A stretch of DNA of 64,000 nt from Coniferiporia sulphurascens (lineage: Eukaryota > Basidiomycota > Agaricomycetes > Hymenochaetales > Hymenochaetaceae), in contig NBBA01000010.1 in NCBI GenBank assembly GCA_002794785.1, positions 620,001 through 684,000 of the forward strand. The letters run 5' to 3'. This document shows, one piece after another, positions 10,851 to 22,510 of the stretch; the first letter of the stretch is position 1, and each line of letters starts with the position of its first letter. The notes below the pieces were generated by a model. The model was not told the origin of the DNA. It saw only the letters and a program-made list of their open reading frames with translations, and made no database searches. The position numbers and the translations under genes are program-made.

Positions 10851-10870
10851 CAGGGGCCTTTAGGCCCCTG
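10851..10870 (-). other. Perfect hairpin in the LINE-B 3' region
   Basis: CAGGGGCCTTTAGGCCCCTG forms a 9-bp perfect stem with a 2-nt loop, about 50 bp upstream of the A tail on the element's sense strand. In some LINEs a 3' stem-loop is the reverse transcriptase recognition site; whether this one is so is inference. Confidence 0.6.
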
Positions 10871-10979
10871 TATTGAGTGAGATGGTAGTTGGTATAGAGG
10901 GAACAATAGTGGTGGGGCGCCATAAGCAGAGATGGGGACTGTGTATATACCAGTAAAAATGGGGGGGGTGGTATCTAGA

Positions 10980-13900
10980 CTAGTTGCCAGTGGCAAAACC
11001 TAAGTCAGAAATGTGAACCACTGTGGGGCCACCCGGGTCAAAGACGAGGATGGGCTCCGCCTCGAAGGCGGGGTGAGAGTCGAGGAAAGATGCCAGAATT
11101 GGGAGGCCGTCCTTGGAAAACCATTGGGCTTCTGTGGAAGGTAAGGGGGTTTTCCACACCGCACGTCGGGCGGGGAGTGTGTTAGGGCAGGAGAGCAGGA
11201 GGTGGGCTCGTGTCTCCATAACATGGCAGAAGGGGCACATAGGGTCGCATCCCGGAATTCGTCCAAAGTACACGCCAAAGCCGGCGTGACTGAGGAGGGT
11301 CCGGAAAACTTTGCACTTGGTGCGATGGCCAAGGGTGAGGTTCTGCATGAGGGTGGACGGCTTAGTAGAAGGAGTAAGGGTGGCGCCCATAGAATGGGCG
11401 TCCGAAGTCCCTCAGGATTTGCGACAGGCGGAGGCCCAGTCGGTTTTCCATTGTGATAGCGCCGTAATGGAAGCAGCTTCTCGGAGGAAGCGGATGGTGG
11501 GCGGAAACGGTGAGGTGTCCGGGGGGGGGTTGTCCGTGATACCGGAGGCGAGGACGTCAGCAAATTCGTTGCCTTCCACATCAGAGTGGCCAGGAACCCA
11601 GTGTAGGTGAAAAAATACACCGGGAAACCGCTTTGTGGCAGTTTTAAGCCACTTACGAATGAGAAGGGCGACATTAACGCCTGGGGCCGGACGAGGGTCA
11701 GCGAGAAGCGTAAGGGCAACTTCGCAGTCCGTGTAGATTTCCACCTGCATGACCGCAGGGTGGAGATTGTAAGAGTATGCCAGGAGCCAAGCAGCATCGG
11801 CAAGGGCAGCAAGTTCACAATCCATAGCATGGACGGAGGAACCTAAGTATGTTTCACGGGTGAGAATAGCCTCCCCGCGGTAAAACCAGACTCCGGCAGC
11901 ACCGCCAGAGAAGGAGGATGGGGACGTGCCCTTATGGGAACCGTCAGTGTAGATGAGAAGGCGTGAGGGGACGTTTTTCAGCCAGTCTATAAGACCATGG
12001 TGTGACTGGATGAGTCAACCCCTTGACCTCTAACCACCATCATCTCACCCAGCGCAAACCGACTCGCACCACCCCTAAATTCCCTGGGTTAACCACCCAC
12101 ACCAGTTCTCACTCACAGTAGACATCCGTCGAGCTGTTTTACGGCCTTGTTCACCATTCCACTCCCCCTTTCCCCCATTTCCCCATGCCCCCTTCTATTC
12201 CTTCACCTCCCGGTGCCAAACTTCGAAACCAACACCACATATGAACCCTTCAACCTTGTTAACGACAACCAGCACATACTAGACTGGGCCATATGCCAGT
12301 ACAAACTACAGGTCATCAGCATTAGTGGGCAACCACACAATTCACGACATATCTTCCTCTACCGAGAACACCTCAGCCGTTATGGCCCATGCATAGACTT
12401 AACATCAGTCCTCATACAATTCGCAGTCAACTCCACACCTCATGGCAACCTGGCCCTAGCCTCACGCACACCTGCCGCTCCAAGTGCTAACACCTTCACA
12501 CCTCATGGCAACCTGTCCATAGCCTCACGCACACATGCCGCTCCAAGCGCTATCACATCACCACTCTCAGAGTCACAAATATCGGACATAAAACAATTCA
12601 AACCACACCCACATACACAACATAAAAAATTCAGTAGTTTTTCTCATCTTTCACAATCAGTATTAGTCATCATAGAATCCATAAAACCGCCACCTCCCCC
12701 TTCACAATTTGCTCTTCCGATTCATATCCCTCCTGACAAAACCATTTAGAAACCTCCGACAACAAAACCTCATACCTTTTAACCGCCTTAAACCCAGAAA
12801 CTTTATACCTTGTTAATCTCCTCTGACACGACACTTCAAATGGTTTCACATCCGCGTCTTTTACTATGTAATGTAGCGGTATATAAATGCTGATTTAAAA
12901 AAAAAAAAAAAAAAAGACTGGATGAGTGCCTCCTGGGCTTCTTGAGAGTGGTCAATCGCGCGGTCGATGCTTATGTGTCGTAAGACCGGTAAAGCGAGCC
13001 AAGGCGGGCGAGTGTATCGGGGAACTCGTTCGCAGCCAGGCGGAACCCGGTTGACAAAGGAGGTAGTGATGGTGCCTTTACGCGTAGTGTGTATGGGTAG
13101 GAGGGTGTGCGTGGTGGTAAGATAACGGATGGCCGCACGAGATTTAGTACATTCTAAACGTAATGGGATCGGTAAGATGGAAGCGAGGACCTCAGAGGGG
13201 CCGCATGGAGACGTGCGCCAGGATCCAAGGATGCAACAGCACACCGCGGATTGTACTAAGGTCATTTTATCACATTTACTCTTTTGTCGTATGCCAGTGA
13301 ACCAGAGGGGGGATCCCCATAGTAGAACTGGCAATATACACCCAATGTAGAGACGTCGGAGGTGGAGTGGGTCGAGGCCACGGAGAGTGTTGCCGAGTAG
13401 TTCCAGGGCACGGAGGGAAGACATGGCTTTGAAGCACATGCGCTGAACGTGGACCGTAAACGATAATTGCGCATCGAAGAAAATCCCCAACCAGCGAAAA
13501 GGCCGGGAGGGGACGATCCGAAGGGGGGTTAAGCCCCGTCGCGGCAGATGAATAGGGTGAATGAGGGAGTCTTCGCGTAGGGCGAACCGTCGGTTGAAGT
13601 GAATGAGCTCAGTTTTGTCGTCATCCAGGGAAAGGCCGAGGGCATGGCATGCTGCGGAGAAGGAGATGTAAGCCTGTTCGAGCCTCGTAACGTTAGTTGC
13701 GATGGAACTTGAAGAGGTGGAAAGGAGGTGATTGTCCATGTAGGCGCGGATGAAGACGAGGGGATCCGAAACCTGGAGTGAGGTGAGAAGGCTTGTCGCG
13801 AAGAGAGCGGACAGGATGGGTGAGATGGGTGAGCCTTGAGGAACGCCCATATTAGGTATGGGTGTTAACTCGTCGGTATACCCGTCAAAAGACAAGGCAA

Positions 13901-14856
13901 CGCGGCGGTCGGATACAAAGGAAAGGACCCATGCAACGAGGAGAGGGGGTAGCCCTAGTTCGGAGAGGACCACGAGTAAGTGGGGATGTTGGACTGAGGG
14001 GAAAAACCCAGCCACGTCGACGGCTAAAGCCGACGTGACCTGGTGTTTGGCCCAGGCAGACTCAATTTCGTTTACGAGGTCAGAGGTGGCATCCAAAACG
14101 CCCGACTTTTGGCGGGTACCGAATTGGGAGGGGGGGAGAGCGCCTAGTTCATTGGCGATGAACTGGATGCGGTTAGCGATGATCTTCTCGAGTAATTTGC
14201 CCATTGTTTCTTCGAGCATGATAGGGTGGTATGCATTAAGTGCAGTAGGGTCCTTCTTATTGAGTTTGCGGAGCATCACCACCTTAGCATCCTTCCAAGG
14301 GCGGGGGTGGTGTCCAGCATTCAGGCATTCGTTATAAAGTGCCAGAAGTGGAACGCTATGGGCGGCGTGCAAGCTTTTGAGGGCCTGGTAGCCAACCCCT
14401 GTAATGCCCAGGGCACTTGAATTAGAAGTGAGGTTGAGGGCGTGATCAAGTTCCTCCATGAGGATTGGGTGATTACGCATAGGGCGGGCGCCGACAAATG
14501 AATAGGTCGGAGGGGAGGCGGCGGAAGGTTGAGTACCGAAGTACTTAGACCGGAAGGCCGAAGCCTTCTCCGCAGGGGAGTTCGCGGTGGAGTGTCCCAT
14601 AACCAGAGAGGGGATAGGGGCGCATCTCGCACCCATCGCCCACTTCGCCATTGGCCAGATCTTGTCCGGTTTGACGGAGGCGGTAAACGAGTCAGCCCAC
14701 GCGCGTTTAGCGCGGCGAAAGATACCGGCCGACTCTCGTCGGAGCGCGATACAGGTCGCCGGAGTAGCTCCACACAAAGCGACCATGTGAGCACGACAGG
14801 AGGCATCCCACCACTTGACCTTGTGGCCCCCAGCCTTCGAAGAAGCGGGGGGGTGT
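10980..14856 (-). pseudogene. LINE-B reverse transcriptase-RNase H polyprotein
   Basis: Reading 14856 to 12927, then 12014 to 10980. Reverse transcriptase motifs are VKWWDASCRAHM, GITGVGYQALK, PWKDAKVVMLRKLNKKDP, ALAVDVAGFFPSV and GVPQGSPISPILSALF. The catalytic motif reads AYMDNHLL, so the second catalytic Asp is Asn. RNase H follows with LLIYTDGSHKG, MDCELAALADAA, IYTDCEVAL and LHWVPGHSDVEGNEFAD. The C-terminal zinc knuckle is CPFCHVMETRAHLLLSC. The nested element plus one target duplication is 912 bp, a multiple of three, and removing it rejoins the frame within the RNase H region. One in-frame TGA lies at 11412-11414 between RNase H and the knuckle. The copy is dead at the active site. 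Confidence 0.85.
12015..12915 (+). mobile_element. Nested non-autonomous element with a LINE-A-type 3' tail
   Basis: This 901-bp insertion is flanked by the 11-bp repeat GACTGGATGAG at 12004-12014 and 12916-12926 and ends in poly(A). Its last ~110 bp (from about 12785) closely match the 3' end of LINE-A (shared CCAGAAACTTTATACC and TGTAATGTAGCGGTATA). The upstream 750 bp do not match LINE-A here. They hold an open frame at 12147-12749 (200 aa, Pro/Ser/His-rich) with a repeated TPHGNLALASRT / TPHGNLSIASRT unit. It may be an ORF1-plus-tail deletion derivative or a parasite using the LINE tail. Confidence 0.85.
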
Positions 14857-14870
14857 GACTGACTCGGAGG

Positions 14871-15299
14871 TGCAAAGGAAAATTTTATCATGACTATAGG
14901 CGCTGTCCTAGAATGGTAACTACTTGACTAATCGCATTCAACAGGAAGCGGCCATGCTCGTTCCCGAGATCGTGTTGACGGAATTCGGTCCAGAGTTCCT
15001 TGTTGAAGGGATGTCAGACTAGGTGCAAATACATCGACAAACTTGCCGTGGTTAGAGACTCGGAAGTGACTCACCACCATTGATATGTCCCACTGCAACA
15101 CTGACTCTGGATCTACCTTAGTTTCGCGTGTCACGTGACCGTGTCGCAAGCGAATGTTCGTCGGACTCTTTAGTTCAACCACTACCGTTCTCCCTACATG
15201 GCGTCTGGAACCTAGCCCGCCATATCTATCGCCTGCTCAACTTCGAATATATCGTCCTCTTCTCATCCTAACCACGTCGCGTCCACGAAGCCAACTTTT
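14871..15299. other. Upstream region of the FunK1 kinase
   Basis: No gene seen. It starts right after the LINE-B target duplication and ends at the kinase start codon, so the kinase promoter must lie here. Confidence 0.5.
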
Positions 15300-17554
15300 A
15301 TGAGTACCATGGCCAAGAAGCATAGGTACATCGGTGCAGACCTCAGCTCAACTAAATATTGCGGCTTCGACGACTTCCTGCGCGCTCTCGGGGTCGATCC
15401 AGAACTATACCAGAAGGACGATGAGACCATTTGGAAGATTGCCAGTGACAAGACGACGCTGCAGCTGCGCAATGAGTACTGTATGGGCATAAAGCAGAAG
15501 ACGCAACGTTACGGCCCTTTCTGCGAGCTGGCCAACCACATAATCGCACAGCTTCCATCACAAAGTCAACCTATTGCCTTTTGCAGAAACGATCCTCACT
15601 ACATTAAGGGCGTCTTCAGTGATGATCGCAAATCAGACGTAGTCGTGCTCAAAGGTGAAGACCCCGCGGTCGCAAATGGGAAGTGGAGAGAACGCAACTT
15701 AAAAGGCCCTCAAGGTACCGGATGGACATGGACTGACGTCCTGCACGTTTTTGAATTTAAAACCAGAAGAAGTGCGATTAATTATAAGGACGTCAATGTG
15801 CTGTTGCCGTCGGACGCGGTGCCTGGTGGTAAAGCAAACGCTGGTTCGCAAGTCAATATTTCCTCCCCGTCGTGCCTAGCGACCGTATCCTTCGTCGCAC
15901 CTACCATAACCCCTAGGCCCCGGACGGACGTCGAGCGGTTTGAAGCTGCGATGGACGAACCTCAAACTTCTTTACACGCCTCATCGGAAAGGAAACATAT
16001 GCGGGATGACGACGACCCGGACATGGAAAATCCGAACAGCGGCAAGAAGGCGCGAAGACGAGGGCCCAGAAGAGATTTAATGAAGCAAGCAGCTCGATGT
16101 GCGGTTGACAAGCTGTGGTTTGACCGAAATCTGCGTCATACGATTTCTGGCCTCATAGATGACGGTGACCTGCGGATGTGCTATTATGATTGTGCTGGGA
16201 TTGTGTGCTCACGTGGATTTCGCTTTGTTGACGACTTGTACCGCTTCGTACTCTTGATCAAGGCCTTGACGGAGCTAAGCCCTGAAGACCGCGGTATCAT
16301 GAAAAGGATGAGAAGGATAATCCCGGGGAATGACGTCGATGAGACTTGTCCGTCCGATGAGGATGTTGAGTCGAACGCAGCCTCCTCTAATCTAACCTCC
16401 TTACCTTATGATGATTCACCATACTTGGATCTGGAGATAGGCGCTCCACAATGGCGAGTCGAGGTCGGGAGACACAAAATCCTGGTACACGGCTCTCCAG
16501 GCATAAGGTGTCCATACAGAATCCTTGGTACAGCGAAGAGAGTCTATGGAGCGACGTGTGTAAGCCCAAATCCTACGAAGCCAAATCAGATTATGATGAT
16601 AAAGACTAGCTGGCCTGCGGCAAGATGGATGTCGGAAGTACACATTATAAGGCGGGCGAGGGACGTATTACATGGATTCGACATGGATACTGCGTTTCGG
16701 GAAAAGCACGAGATAGAACTAGGAAGAAAGCTCAGCGACTGCCTTCCAAAAGTGCTCGCGTGCGATGACTTGGAGAATCTAGGAGATAGCGGGTTTAGGA
16801 AGAGACTCGGAGCGGTATTCGAGGATAACCGGATTTTTAGAACGATTGTCTTCGAGGTGCTTCTCCCAGTTTACGAGGTCAAGGACTTGGGCGTGTTCAA
16901 ACAGCTTTTCCGCGAGGTTGTACAAGGTACGTCAGCTTTTGCAGACGCCCGATCACGTCCTTTTCTAACACTATTCAACTTGTAGGTCATCATTTCTTAT
17001 TCACTTCCTCGCCAGCCATCAAGCACTGTGACATTGGTCTATTTACTGTGATGTATCGTATTATGCCGGACGGGACTCTACGAGGAGTGTTGCATGACTG
17101 GGACCTTGCAGAAGTGGGAGGCTCCGATGAGAGGGATGCCAAAGGGACGCGGATGGGCACTCGACCATTCGTGGCTATAGATCTCCTCAACGCGGACCCC
17201 CCAAGACATATTGAGAGATTTGATTGGGAATCGATCTTCTACGTCCTCATTTGGATTTGTTGTCATTATTCTGATGGTCATAAAATCAAGACCACAGCTC
17301 TGGATCACTGGCTAGAGCACGATCTCAGGTACCTACGTGTTACAAAGTCGGCTCTTCTGTCGAGCTTCCTTTTCGACCAAATTACCGATCATTTCAAGCC
17401 GCTTGTCGCCCTTTGGCTCTGGCCCCTCATAGTTATTTTTCGTGACGGATACAGAGCCCGGTGGAATCGCCATCGTGGAGCATCTTTCGATTATGAGACG
17501 CTAGGCGGGCATGTCACTTATGACAAAGTATGGAATATTTTTAGGCAGGACTGA
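15300..17554 (+). CDS. FunK1-type fungal protein kinase
   Basis: FunK1 kinases are a large, fast-evolving family of multicellular fungi with unknown substrates. I predict two exons, 15300-16926 and 17016-17554 (intron GTACGT...CAG), giving 721 aa with all junctions in frame. The N-terminal part has the family's typical opening (FLRALGVDPELYQKDDETIW, then FKDVVVLKGED-like and HVFEFKTRR segments). Kinase features: the nucleotide-binding Lys in MMIKTSWP (about residue 435), a Glu in SEVHIIRRA, the catalytic loop read as IKHCDIGLFTVM (HCD at about 546-548), DWDLA in place of DFG (about 570), and GTRPFVAIDLL. The usual Asn five residues after the catalytic Asp is Thr here, so activity is uncertain. 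The C-terminal FDYETLGGHVTYDKVW block is family-typical. Start chosen at the first ATG (15300); ATG 15309 is also possible. Confidence 0.85.
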
Positions 17555-20500
17555 AGGAACGATATCGCAAATATTCAAAGGAGGTTATGCGGGAGTGAGT
17601 CGGACTCGGAAGACGTACATTGGATGAGCACGATTGACGCTATACAGTACATACAGTATATCGCGAAGGGATGGGTAGTCCTGAAGATCGGAGGCTATGG
17701 TGTCTTAATGGGGCGCCTCGTAAGGGGGTCTGGGGTAAGTGCGCACTGGGAGGATATACTATAATTTGTCTCTTATATTACTTGTGTATATTTGTATTAT
17801 TGTAGGCTGAGCGACCTTTGCTGAGGTCTATACCTCAGGGACTCAGATCTTCCTTCAACTGGCAGAACTAGCTAATGGTTTATTGAGCATACACAGGGTG
17901 CTGCTTTATGATGAGCGTTGTCAAAGAATCATTACTTCAATCTTCACGAGCTGCAACAGGACGAGCTTGCAAAGCGAGTTATTACTTATTCTCTCTCATG
18001 ACTTCAGGAACCAAGTGAATACGAAAAGTGTATAAATTGTATTACGTCCAGGTGTCCGTTGATTCTTCAAACTCTGCAGGTAAAATCTAGAAAATTGCAA
18101 GACCATCGTGTTGTCTCTTTTAAACAACAAGCAGCTTCCCCGGAGGCGAATCCTTCAAGTATGTCGCCACCTTCGTTGGCGGATTCTCTCTTCTCCGGCA
18201 CCTCGGGCGTTTGGAAGCTGGAACGAGCCCAGACCACGGAAATACTGCTTCCCCCCAATTATTAGCGACAGGGGAATTGCAAATATTTTAGCAGAGAAGA
18301 GGATGAGGGGTAAACTATTGTTTTTCGTCAGTGTGGGACATACTCTCGAGTCTACAAGGGATCGTTGAAAGCGATCGTGGAATATGCCGAGGAGCCGAAT
18401 GACATCAACTCGGAAAACCCCGTCGATAGTCAATTGTATAGCTCTAAGCTGGTCGACCAGTTCCCTTGGTTCCCGTCTGTATGTCCCTTGATTTGACTCA
18501 TGCTAGTGTATGTCTGTCGCTTCCAATCGCCCTCCGAATGCCTTTCCCCGCTAAGCCAGCGATGTATCGCCGTATCGGGGGGAGGGGGTTGAGACTCAGA
18601 ACAGTTTGCGTCGTGGGGTAGCAACCTGTCGTTGGGACGTTTGATGTAAGTCGGACTATCGTGATTGTTGACTTGATTGGTTGGGCATACCCCGGCGGAT
18701 TTGATTGGATCGCAAATGTTTTGAAGATACGATCACGATGGCCTACCTAGGCTACCTGACATCTTTGCAGCAAACATCATGGCGCTGCTGCTGCTTTACA
18801 AACGCTCATCTACTCGGCGGCTTTTTCAGCAAATCCATTGTGTTTCAATGTTTAAATGCACTGGAAGTGGAGCCTATGTCCCGTATAATTGATCTAGCGC
18901 GGTTGATGTGATGTCGCTCAAGGAACGGAGGCCATTGGCAGACGGTTTTGATAACCGCATAGATCTCAAGCTATGGCGATTTCTTTTTTTTTCTCGATCC
19001 CTTCTGCCGAGTGGCTACAATAGTATAACAGACAGTCCTGCAGCCTTCAAATGGCACTTAGGAGACGTATCGGCTGAAAACTTAGGAATCGAACGCATGT
19101 CACCAATCGTACGCCTTTTCCGGCCTTAACCTGTTCATGATCCGACATCTTCCGTCCATCTCCATTGGCAAATGAACATCTTGATGTCGGCTGGAGCTAT
19201 CCAATGCTTATTTCCAAACATTCCTTTTGGAGATCTGGGATGCCTAACATTTGCAACTTCTAAAAGAAGCAACGCGAAAGGGACGCGGTCTGATCTCCCT
19301 CCCCCTCCATGGATATAGGCATCTTCTGTCGAAATCCTTTTGGTCATGTCATGAGGCTCGACTTGGAGTCGTTGCTCCACTCACTCATGCCCATCTGATG
19401 TCTCTATGCCGATGGCCACTTCTTTGCGATTGATTAGAAAGCGACCTTGGGATCTTGAGCTGTGACTTGCTCGCTGCTTGATTCAAACCACCTGACTCAG
19501 GGCTCTTTTGAAACTTCTTAACTACACGGATGGACGCAGCGCCCGATGTGATTGCGCGTATTCAGCATTTTCCCGAACGGTGAATATCGTTGCTGGTGAG
19601 CGAGACGCTTCGCGGACCCGTAACTTAGGACTAGGAGTAGGAGATCTTCGTAAACCTGATGAGCTGGCAATGCGGGAGCTACCTACATCGTGAAGTAAGG
19701 GCCCAAAGAGAGACCACACGAGTCTTATGCACGACCACCGCGAGGTGTATGAGTCAATTTCAATTCAATATAATTTCCGTGCCTGTTCTTGCAGACGGCT
19801 TCGGGACTGATATGTTTAGTTATTGTAGGACAGTAAAAACGGCGAAAGACCGCAAAGGGAACTGCGCAACTAATGTCCCATCGCATCGCCAGCATCGCGT
19901 CTGTTCGAACCTACAATAGCTCCTGTCCTGCGCCTGCATCATGCTCCGTGTGGACCGTGCGCTGTATAAGCAAGGCCGCGGCATTCAGCCCTTGGGAAAG
20001 GCACGAAGCGCAATACACTGGACATTCTCTCGCACCGAGAAGAATTACATTCATTCATGACCAAGAAGGTTTGAAGCATGACGCTGCTCATTTGGGAAAA
20101 TGGACTTTCTCCTAAATCCCGATGGCTACATGGGAACTGTTGTGTGGGCCCACAGTGGCGGTTGCCTTGCCTATTCACATTTAATTGTGACCGATCGCAA
20201 TTTCCAATTGGTCGAATAAAAACGCACTTTCCGCCTGTCCTATCACGTCAGTTGGCAAATAATCAGAAAGGCACTTACCCGGGATAATAACGAGGCTGAT
20301 GCACGACGACTTCCGACCTCGCAGGACTTCAGCCCTGATCGCTGAGGCGGCTAAGTAAACAATTTGAGACTGGAAACATGCCGACCTCAACAAGGTTCAG
20401 AGATGTTTTGTTTATTTTCAATCATGAATGTGGCACCAGTCGGTACTATTATAATTGAGCCGATAGGAAGGAAACGTGTGCTTTCCGTTGTCATGGGTCT

Positions 20501-20795
20501 CGCCAATCACAAATTAAATTATTGGCCCAAAACTCCGGGTTACCGGGTACAGGCATCAATTCTACGCATTACGTAACATCCATTTCTTTGCTTAAAAGAC
20601 AGCACAATAGCCTCTGACTTCCCCCAGGATCAGGCATCCCCCCGTTCTTCACCTTCAAAGCAAACCCAGTCGCTTTTTCCCTCTCCCAAACTTTCGAGAG
20701 GCCGGTCCCTCCACTTGATCATTATCTCAACTTCCATCTTTGTCCTCGCTCATTCGACTTTACACCACTTTCCGAGCTTCATTATCAAAACAGAC
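17555..20795. other. 3.2 kb without a recognisable gene
   Basis: Only short frames are present, each broken by stops, with no family resemblance and no paired splice sites I could link. No terminal repeats, tandem repeats or RNA genes stand out. The last ~200 bp must contain the promoter of the secreted protein gene at 20796. Confidence 0.45.
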
Positions 20796-21758
20796 ATGTT
20801 CTCAAAGTCGCTCTCTGCACTTGCGCTCCTCGCGTTCTCTCTGTCGCTGCCATACCAGGCGTTTGGGCATGCGATCATCACCCCAGCAATTGGTGTCACT
20901 GGCACCCCTGCGCGTTCCGACGTGACGCAGCCCTCGACGGCCTCGCCGTGCGGCAGTGGCGTCAATGTCGCAAGCGTTATCGCCGGCTCGACGGCTGTTC
21001 AGGCTAAGGGAGACGCGTTCACAGTCACCGTGACCAACTTCAATGGGTGATTATTGTCCTCTTGATTACTACGAGCGGTATTCTAAGCTCTTTTTCTTAA
21101 TTGTGCAGAGGTACCGATGGCTCGACGGAAATTAAAAGCACGTCGATTGATCCGACCGGCAAGGGCACTTCGTTCACGGGCGGCTCCGCCACGATCACCA
21201 CTAACGGCGTTGCGTCACCTGCAACGACCGGCTCCGTAAGCGTTTCGGGCACGCTCCCCTCGGGCACGAAATGCACGGGCGGGAACGACGGCGCGAGCTG
21301 TCTTGTGAGCTTCACGACCGCGGGCGGCTTCGGCAACTGTGTACTGATCTCGCAAGGCACCGGGGCCGCTGCCGGTGCCGTTGCTGGTGCCGCAGGGAAC
21401 AGCACCGTACCGCCGGAACAGCACTACCGCTGCCGGAAGTACCGCTGCTGCCGGAAACGGCACTGATACTACTGGTGCCGCTGGTACCGTTGCCGCCGCT
21501 GGAAACTCGACAACTACGGCGACAGGAGCAGCGGCCGCGGGAACCGATACCTTGGCTGCGGGAGCAAAAGTTCCGAAGCACAAACACCAGAAGGCTAAGG
21601 CTGCTGTGCGTTGTCCTCTGTATTTTCTAATGTGCCGTTGGAAGCTGACTTGAGACATTTTAATGCAGGGTACTCGTCTCGCTCGTGGTCTTAAAGTTCG
21701 CAAGTCCCTCGGCGAGGAGCTTGAGCACAAGCGTTCGTGGGTCTGGGCCACCGAGTGA
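20796..21758 (+). CDS. Small secreted Ala/Thr-rich protein, probable frameshift in the repeat region
   Basis: Three exons are predicted: 20796-21046, 21109-21605 and 21669-21758. The first ~28 residues are a clear signal peptide (LALLAFSLSLPYQAFG), followed by HAIITPAIGVTGTPARSDV and PCGSGVNVAS. The mature part has Cys pairs (KCTGGNDGASCLVSF, GFGNCVLISQ) and then an Ala/Gly/Thr/Asn low-complexity stretch. It ends with a basic-charged tail (KVPKHKHQKAK, then LARGLKVRKSLGEELEHKRSW). The layout resembles fungal Egh16/Gas1-type secreted proteins, but I hold that loosely. The frame breaks around 21406-21420: two extra bases, one in CCGTACC and one in GGAACAGC, would restore a continuous AGNST-type repeat. 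This could be a real double deletion or a consensus error. Confidence 0.65.
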
Positions 21759-22307
21759 GCGCCACCTCGATCGTTCGTGGCTGTCGTTATGTGCTTTTGA
21801 TCTTGTTCTTTTCTGTGGTTTCCTGGTAAAATTTATTGAGCTTCGATGTGTTGTACAACCTAGTTAGTGTTCAGAGTGGGGAAATAAAAATGGCGACTGG
21901 CGTTTGCTTTGATATACAGTACGGTTGCATCGGGATCGATGCATACTGGAAGACTTCGTGCGACGTGTGTTTTCGTATTGCTTTGTTATGGCAAACGTCT
22001 CGGAAATAGTCACTGTTAGTTTTTCGAGCTAGGCTTCTATCATAAGCTTTGGCTATTTTCCATCTTAAGACAAAAAGACAAGCAAAGGTGCCTCTCCGCT
22101 GCGCACGACCACGCGTATGCTCCGACATCAACATTTACAAACTACTCGGTATCTTACCGTCGGGACAAATACGAACCTCTGAACTCGCTTGGGGATTCGA
22201 ACTACAAGTAACTCTGTGCAACACGCATACACATATATGTAGGAAGCAGAATGAAACAAAGCTAATGAACCTATACTGTTTAAGCACACACTTATGGAAC
22301 CTTATTA
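21759..22307. other. Intergenic, nothing recognised
   Basis: No open frame of interest and no repeat apart from the MITE that starts at 22308. The first part is probably the 3' UTR of the secreted protein gene. Confidence 0.5.
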
Positions 22308-22510
22308 CTATCGTATGACCCCTATTACAAAGTCACATTTTCAGACGAAACTTGGGTTTCCAGCCTCCACACCGTGAGTTTAGGATCGAAAAAAATCCTT
22401 CTGAACTGTTGTACAGTAATAAATCTTTCTTCGGCAAATTCTAGAGATGCTTTCCGTTTGAGACAATTTTTTGTTTTCGGAGTGATTTTGTAATAGGGGT
22501 CATACGATAG
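22308..22510. mobile_element. MITE with 29-bp terminal inverted repeats
   Basis: A 203-bp unit starts CTATCGTATGACCCCTATTA and ends with the reverse complement; the 29-bp ends differ at one base. TA flanks both sides (22306-22307 and 22511-22512), the target duplication of Tc1/mariner elements. It is non-coding and its ends differ from the MITE at 10445-10707, so it is another family. Confidence 0.85.

Larger units (their letters stand above)
10794..14856 (-). mobile_element. LINE-B: 5'-truncated non-LTR retrotransposon, split by a nested element
   Basis: On the minus strand the element runs from 14856 to a short A tail (the T run at 10794-10802). It is flanked by GACTGACTTGGAGG at 10780-10793 and GACTGACTCGGAGG at 14857-14870, a 14-bp target-site duplication with one C/T difference, suggesting an older insertion than LINE-A. 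It is GC-rich, unlike LINE-A. A 901-bp element is inserted at 12015-12915. Confidence 0.88.

Noticed and set aside
11000..11830. A 276-aa minus-strand gene in LINE-B
   Set aside because: Off-frame shadow of the RNase H/zinc-knuckle frame.
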